This document shows positions 60,226 through 64,000 of a stretch of 64,000 nucleotides of DNA, piece by piece (position 1 is the stretch's first letter; each line of letters begins with the position of its first letter). The stretch covers positions 62,001 through 126,000 of the forward strand of contig NZ_JANUGP010000003.1 in assembly GCF_024753135.1 (NCBI RefSeq). Reading direction: 5' to 3'. Source of the stretch: Streptomyces pyxinicus (GTDB lineage: Bacteria; Actinomycetota; Actinomycetes; Streptomycetales; Streptomycetaceae). A program made the position numbers and the translations under genes. The notes below the pieces were generated by a model. It was not told the DNA's origin, searched no databases, and worked only from the letters and a program-made list of their open reading frames with translations.

Positions 60226-60987
60226 GTGGGGACCACGCAGCTGGAATCGGTGCCGGAACCGAAGTACTGGCATCTCAGGACCGTGCTCAGTGAGGCACTG
60301 GACTCGGAGTTCTCGGTCGGTGAGATCCTGCCCAACGAGCGGGACCTCGCGGCCCGCTTCGGGGTGGCCCGCGCCACGCTCCGCCAGGCCCTGGAGCAAC
60401 TGGAGCTGGAGGGCCGGCTCCAACGCCGCCGCGGTGTCGGTACGACCGTCGCGCCCCCGCGCGTGGGAGTGGCCGTCGGCACCGAGCAGCACGCCTGGCC
60501 GGGCGCCCCGGAAGACGCCTGGCAGCCCGTCGACAGCGCCATGGAGGTCCCGCCGGCGGCCGTCGCCGCCGCCCTGGAGACCGGCTCGGACGACACCGTG
60601 CACACGGTCCGCCGCTCCCGCACGTCCCACGGCCAGCTCGTCGCCACGGAACTGCTCTACATCCCCGCCGCCTCGGTGCCCGACCTGACCGCGATCGACG
60701 CCCCGTCCGGCGCGGCCCGCGCGCGTGCGGTGCTGCGCGAGGTGCAGCACCTTCCGCTGGAGGGGCAGGACCGCGCCGTGGAACTGGGCTCCGCGCGCGC
60801 GGACGACGCCAGGGACCTCGACCGGCTCCCCGGCTCGCCCGTCCTCGTCGTCACCACCCGCTTCTTCGCCCAGGGCCGCACCGCCGCCCTCTCCGTGGCC
60901 ACCTACCGCGCCGACACCTGCCGGCTCACCTTCGGCGACTCACCCGGCGTGGAGATACACCACACCCCCGAACAGCGGGCCTCCTGA
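60226..60987 (+). CDS. GntR/HutC-family transcriptional regulator
   Basis: 253 residues. Winged helix at ~12-80 (PKYWHLRTVLSEALDSEF, LPNERDLAARFGVARATLRQALEQLELEGRL, RRGVGTTVAPP), then a UTRA-type ligand domain (AVLREVQHLP, AVELGSARADDA, LVVTTRFFAQGRTAALSV). HutC-type members sense sugars or amino-sugar phosphates. GTG 60226 was chosen because GGAGG lies 5 nt upstream; an in-frame ATG at 60160 would run through the transcript leader. The next gene is a convergent ROK regulator. Confidence 0.87.
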   Translation: MGTTQLESVPEPKYWHLRTVLSEALDSEFSVGEILPNERDLAARFGVARATLRQALEQLELEGRLQRRRGVGTTVAPPRVGVAVGTEQHAWPGAPEDAWQPVDSAMEVPPAAVAAALETGSDDTVHTVRRSRTSHGQLVATELLYIPAASVPDLTAIDAPSGAARARAVLREVQHLPLEGQDRAVELGSARADDARDLDRLPGSPVLVVTTRFFAQGRTAALSVATYRADTCRLTFGDSPGVEIHHTPEQRAS

Positions 60988-61027
60988 CCCGGGCCGGGTC
61001 AGCTCCGCTGTACCCGCGCTCTGGAGT

Positions 61028-61063
61028 CACCCCGGGGACCGGACCGGTTCCGACCCCGGGGTG
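61028..61063. terminator. Bidirectional hairpin between GntR and ROK genes
   Basis: CACCCCGGGG (61028-61037) pairs perfectly with 61054-61063; the loop can itself form a smaller hairpin. It sits between two convergent genes and could serve both. Confidence 0.6.
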
Positions 61064-61118
61064 CCGATGTCCGTCGCAGCGGTGATCCAAGCCGTCGGCA
61101 GACGTACCGCGCCACCTC

Positions 61119-62276
61119 TCACCGGCGGGCCGTCACCGTGCTCTCGACCGCGAAGAGCTGTTCCTCGACATGGTCCAGGGCCAGTCGTAGGGCGCCCGTG
61201 GCCACGGCCGCCTCGCCCAGCAGGGACAGGGCCACCCGGGGCGGACGCAGGCAGTAACGGGCCAGTTCGCGGCGCAGGGGCTCCAGGACGCCGTCCAGGC
61301 CCGCCGCCCAGCCGCCGATCACCACCAGCTCGGGGTCGAGCGCCAGCACCAGCGCCGCCACATCGTGCACGAGGCGCCGGATGAACCGTTCGACGGCCGC
61401 CCGTGCCCGCTGGTCGCCCTCGCGGGCCAGCGCGAACACCTGGGCCACCGCCTGCTCGTCCAGCGGGTGCAGCGGTTCGTCGGTGGTCGACAGCAGCGTC
61501 TCCGGGGTCGCCTCCCGGCCCAGCAGGTGCAGGGCGCCGATCTCCCCGGCGGCCCCGCCGTACCCGCGGTGCAGGCGTCCGCCGATCAGCGAACCCGCCC
61601 CCGGGCTCAGCCCGGCCAGCACGAACACCACGTCGTCCGTCTCCCTGGCCGCACCCTTCCAGTGCTCGGCGACGGCCGCCGCGTTGGCGTCGTTCTCCAC
61701 CAACACCGGGCACTTGAAGGAGCGGCTGAGCCGGTCGCCGAGGCTCAGGCCCGTCCACTGGGGCAGGGCCGTGCTCAGCCGTACCGTGCCGCCCGCCTCC
61801 ACGATGCCCGGCGTGCCCACGCCGACCGCCCGCAGCGAACCGCGCGCGACCCCGGCCCGGCGCAGCAGCTCGGCGACGGCGCCGCGCAGCCGGTCCAGCC
61901 GGTCGTCGGCCGACGCGCTCACGTCGACCTCCTTGGCCTGCGCGCCCAACACCCGTCCGTCCAGGTCGGACAGGAGCGCGGCGACGCGGTGCGGACCGAT
62001 CTCCAGGCCCAGCAGATGCCCCGCCTCGGCGCGGAACCGGAACCGGCGGGCGGGCCGCCCCTGGCGCCGCGTGGCGCTCCCCTCGGCCACCGTCTCCACG
62101 ACCAGACCGGCCTCGATGAGCCCCTCGACGACGCCCTCGACGGTCGGCCGGGACAGCCCCGTGACCCGGGTGACCTCGGTGAGGGTCGCGCAGTCCGTGG
62201 CACGCAGCGCGTGCAGCACCACCGCGGAATTGATCCTTCGCAGCAGCGAGGGATCGCCACCGGTCAGCTGCCCCAC
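61119..62276 (-). CDS. ROK-family transcriptional regulator
   Basis: 385 residues. N-terminal winged helix (LLRRINSAVVLHALRATDCATLTEVTRVTGLSRPTVEGVVEGL) and C-terminal ROK domain (LGLEIGPHRVAALLSDLDG, VGVGTPGIVE, VENDANAAAVAEHW, GRLHRGYGGAAGEIGALHL). The ATP-binding DxGGT is replaced by EIGPH, and the usual CxCGxxGCxE zinc motif is absent, so it is a regulator and not a sugar kinase. GTG start at 62276. Likely responds to a sugar; target unknown. Confidence 0.87.
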   Translation of the reverse strand: MGQLTGGDPSLLRRINSAVVLHALRATDCATLTEVTRVTGLSRPTVEGVVEGLIEAGLVVETVAEGSATRRQGRPARRFRFRAEAGHLLGLEIGPHRVAALLSDLDGRVLGAQAKEVDVSASADDRLDRLRGAVAELLRRAGVARGSLRAVGVGTPGIVEAGGTVRLSTALPQWTGLSLGDRLSRSFKCPVLVENDANAAAVAEHWKGAARETDDVVFVLAGLSPGAGSLIGGRLHRGYGGAAGEIGALHLLGREATPETLLSTTDEPLHPLDEQAVAQVFALAREGDQRARAAVERFIRRLVHDVAALVLALDPELVVIGGWAAGLDGVLEPLRRELARYCLRPPRVALSLLGEAAVATGALRLALDHVEEQLFAVESTVTARR

Positions 62277-62362
62277 CGTCCGTCCTCCCAGCTCGCGGCC
62301 GTGTTGGCCGGATCGTACTCGGCCCGGCGCACCCCGGCGAGAGCCGGGCTCCGCGCGGCCCG

Positions 62363-63025
62363 TCAGCGCGGCTCCACGAACCTCGACTCGTACGCGGCGA
62401 TCACCGCCTGCGTCCGGTCGCGCGCCCCGAGCTTGGCCAGTACACCGCTCACATGCGACTTCACCGTCTCGGTCCCCACCACCAGCCGCTCGGCGATCTC
62501 CGCGTTCGACAGCCCGCGCGCCATCAGCCGCAGCACCTCCGCCTCCCGCTCCGTCAGCCGCGCCCGCGCCGGCACCGCGCGGGCCGGGCGAGCGGCGGCG
62601 CCGTCGCCGTACCGGGCGGCGAGGCGGCGTACGGAGGCCGGGAACAGCAGCGACTCGCCCTCCGCGACCAGCCGTACCGCGTGCACGATCTCGGCGGGCC
62701 GGGCCCGTTTCAGCAGGAAGCCGTCGGCGCCCGCGCGCAGCGCCTCGTACACGAGCTCGTCGTCCTCGAACGTGGTCACCACCAGGATCTTCGGCGGCGC
62801 GTCGACCGTCCGCAGCACCGCGCGCGTGGCCTCGATCCCGTCCATGAGCGGCATCCGGACGTCCATCGCGACGACGTCGGGGCGCAGCCGGCGCACCAGC
62901 GGGATGACCGCCGCCCCGTTGGCCGCCTCGCCCACCACCTCGATGTCGGGCTGCGCCTCAAGCACGGCGCGCAGACCCGCGCGGACCAGGGGCTCGTCGT
63001 CCACCAGAAGTACGCTGACCGGCAT
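62363..63025 (-). CDS. NarL/FixJ-family response regulator
   Basis: 220 residues. Receiver domain with VLLVDDEP, phosphoacceptor Asp in VVAMDVRMP (~54), VVTTFEDDE and LLKRA; LuxR-type HTH at the C terminus (LTEREAEVLRLMARGLSNAEIAERL, TVKSHVSGVLAKLGARDRTQAVI). Paired with the histidine kinase gene 14 bp upstream on the same strand. Confidence 0.92.
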   Translation of the reverse strand: MPVSVLLVDDEPLVRAGLRAVLEAQPDIEVVGEAANGAAVIPLVRRLRPDVVAMDVRMPLMDGIEATRAVLRTVDAPPKILVVTTFEDDELVYEALRAGADGFLLKRARPAEIVHAVRLVAEGESLLFPASVRRLAARYGDGAAARPARAVPARARLTEREAEVLRLMARGLSNAEIAERLVVGTETVKSHVSGVLAKLGARDRTQAVIAAYESRFVEPR

Positions 63026-63039
63026 CCGGCCACCCTAGA

Positions 63040-63966
63040 TCAGCCGAGTGGCAGCTCCGCCCGCACCTGCCACTCACCCCCGTCCGGACCGGTGCGCGCG
63101 CTGCCCCCGAGCAGGGCGGCACGCTCCCGTATACCGCGCAGCCCGCTGCCCCGCGTGGCCCCGGGCGCCCCGGCCGGCAACGGGTTGCGCACCTCCAGGC
63201 GGAGGGCGTCCGCGGCGACGGCCACCCGCACCCGCACCGGGACGGCACCGGCGTGCCGCAGCACGTTGGTGAGCGCCTCCTGGAGGATGCGGTACCCCTC
63301 GCGCGAGACCGGGCCGGCCACCTCCGCCACCGGTCCGGTGACCCGCGCGTCGACCTCGGCGCCCGAGGCGCGGGCCGACTCCAGCAGCCGTTCGGCGTCG
63401 GCCAGCGTGGGCCGGGCGCTCGCCGGGTGCTCGGACTCACGCAGCACCCCGAGCACCCGCTCCAGGTCGGCCAGCGCGGCTCGCCCGGTCTCCTCCACGG
63501 CCTCCAGCGCGCGGTCGGTGAACGCCGGATCGCCCGCCGCGCGCGCCGCGCCCGCCTGCACCACCGCCACGGTCAGGGCGTGCCCGATGGAGTCGTGCAA
63601 CTCGCGCGCGATACGCGTGCGCTCCAGCAGCTGCTCGGTGCGCTCCTCCAGGGCGGCCAGCCGCTCGGCCGCGGACGGACCCAGCAGCCGGCGCGCGCAC
63701 CCCGTGACCAGCTCACCGAGCCCCACCACGGCGCCGTACAGGGCGAGCAGCGGCACCGGGGCCAGCAGGGCGTACGCCGGGTGCGGTCCGAGCCGGTCCA
63801 GCACGGGGACACCGGACGGCGCCCGCCCCCAGCCGCACCGCGCCAGTTCGACGGCCATGACCGGCAGCCACACCGACGCGCAGGCGGTCACGCCGCCCAG
63901 GACCATCCGCAGCTCCAGCCACAGCACCGTGCGCACCCGGTCCCGGGCGCTCGCCGACGGCGTCAC
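63040..63966 (-). CDS. Sensor histidine kinase (HisKA_3 type), start uncertain
   Basis: At least 308 residues from GTG 63966. Membrane segments near 23-45 and 62-88, then the HisKA_3 motif RIARELHDSIGHALTVAVVQAG with His124, and a HATPase domain (LQEALTNVLRHAGA, RGSGLRGIRERAALLGG). The frame is open upstream to the window edge with no ribosome site before the GTG, so the true start, perhaps with another membrane helix, may lie beyond 64000. Phosphorylates the adjacent response regulator. Confidence 0.88.
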   Translation of the reverse strand: MTPSASARDRVRTVLWLELRMVLGGVTACASVWLPVMAVELARCGWGRAPSGVPVLDRLGPHPAYALLAPVPLLALYGAVVGLGELVTGCARRLLGPSAAERLAALEERTEQLLERTRIARELHDSIGHALTVAVVQAGAARAAGDPAFTDRALEAVEETGRAALADLERVLGVLRESEHPASARPTLADAERLLESARASGAEVDARVTGPVAEVAGPVSREGYRILQEALTNVLRHAGAVPVRVRVAVAADALRLEVRNPLPAGAPGATRGSGLRGIRERAALLGGSARTGPDGGEWQVRAELPLG

Positions 63967-64000
63967 GGAGATGTCCGGGTCCCCCTGACCGGGCGTCAGC

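Overview
The window is actinobacterial chromosome, most probably Streptomyces. GC is very high, third codon positions are nearly all G or C, GTG starts are frequent, and many genes are coupled by ATGA or GTGA overlaps. The gene families are also typical of streptomycetes (XRE-cupin regulator, PhoD phosphatase, ROK and GntR regulators, NarL-type two-component pair, P450/ferredoxin/reductase set). I saw no rRNA, tRNA, insertion sequence or CRISPR array.

Region 1 (1-17.2 kb). A partial Q/P-rich gene and a thioesterase precede an iterative type I PKS operon resembling PUFA and enediyne-type synthases. A TTGACC-N17-TAGGTT promoter sits in front. Gene 1 is nitronate-monooxygenase-like(PfaD-type)-KS-AT-ACP-KR. 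Gene 2 is KS-AT-DH-PPTase. A free ACP, an alpha/beta hydrolase, a GT1 glycosyltransferase and a zinc-ribbon SAM methyltransferase follow, nearly all overlapping. Together they suggest a reduced or polyunsaturated chain that is released, glycosylated and possibly methylated. A flippase-like membrane gene on the opposite strand is broken by several frameshifts.

Region 2 (17.3-27.9 kb) is mostly housekeeping: DedA, gamma-carbonic anhydrase, acyltransferase, XRE-cupin regulator, YbaK deacylase, a divergent cation-efflux/ArsR pair, PobA-type hydroxylase, APC permease, CoA-binding protein, a cysteinyl-tRNA-synthetase-like paralogue, SixA phosphatase and an IMPACT protein.

Region 3 (27.9-37.2 kb) is the most interesting part: an eight-gene leftward operon. 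In transcription order it encodes a 132-residue BELL-like protein ending in an amyloid-like motif, a degenerate P-loop NTPase with alpha-helical repeats and a matching N-terminal motif, an SPFH/band-7-like protein, a PP2C-like phosphatase, a Ser/Thr kinase, a vWA protein, a small unknown protein and a membrane-anchored double zinc-finger protein. Phosphatase, kinase and vWA form a TerY-P-like triad. The first two genes look like a bacterial amyloid-signalling effector/receptor pair (BELL/NLR with BASS motifs). I infer a membrane-localised, phospho-regulated stress or cell-death/immunity system. A terminator-like hairpin directly after the BELL gene suggests the effector is made in excess over the rest.

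Region 4 (37.4-53 kb): SbcD/SbcC, an Lrp regulator facing a rhodanese-like gene, an Imm21-like immunity pseudogene killed by a 5-bp duplication, a P450/reductase/ferredoxin operon, a membrane protein, a heptamer tandem repeat, a DUF885 hydrolase, a second Lrp regulator divergent from a trans-sulfuration PLP enzyme, and a membrane-ACT-GNAT fusion.

Region 5 (53-64 kb): a DUF6493/SWIM zinc-finger pair, Tat-exported PhoD, an alpha/beta hydrolase, a GntR regulator whose promoter carries a DasR-like palindrome, a ROK regulator lacking kinase motifs, and a NarL response regulator with its histidine kinase at the right edge.
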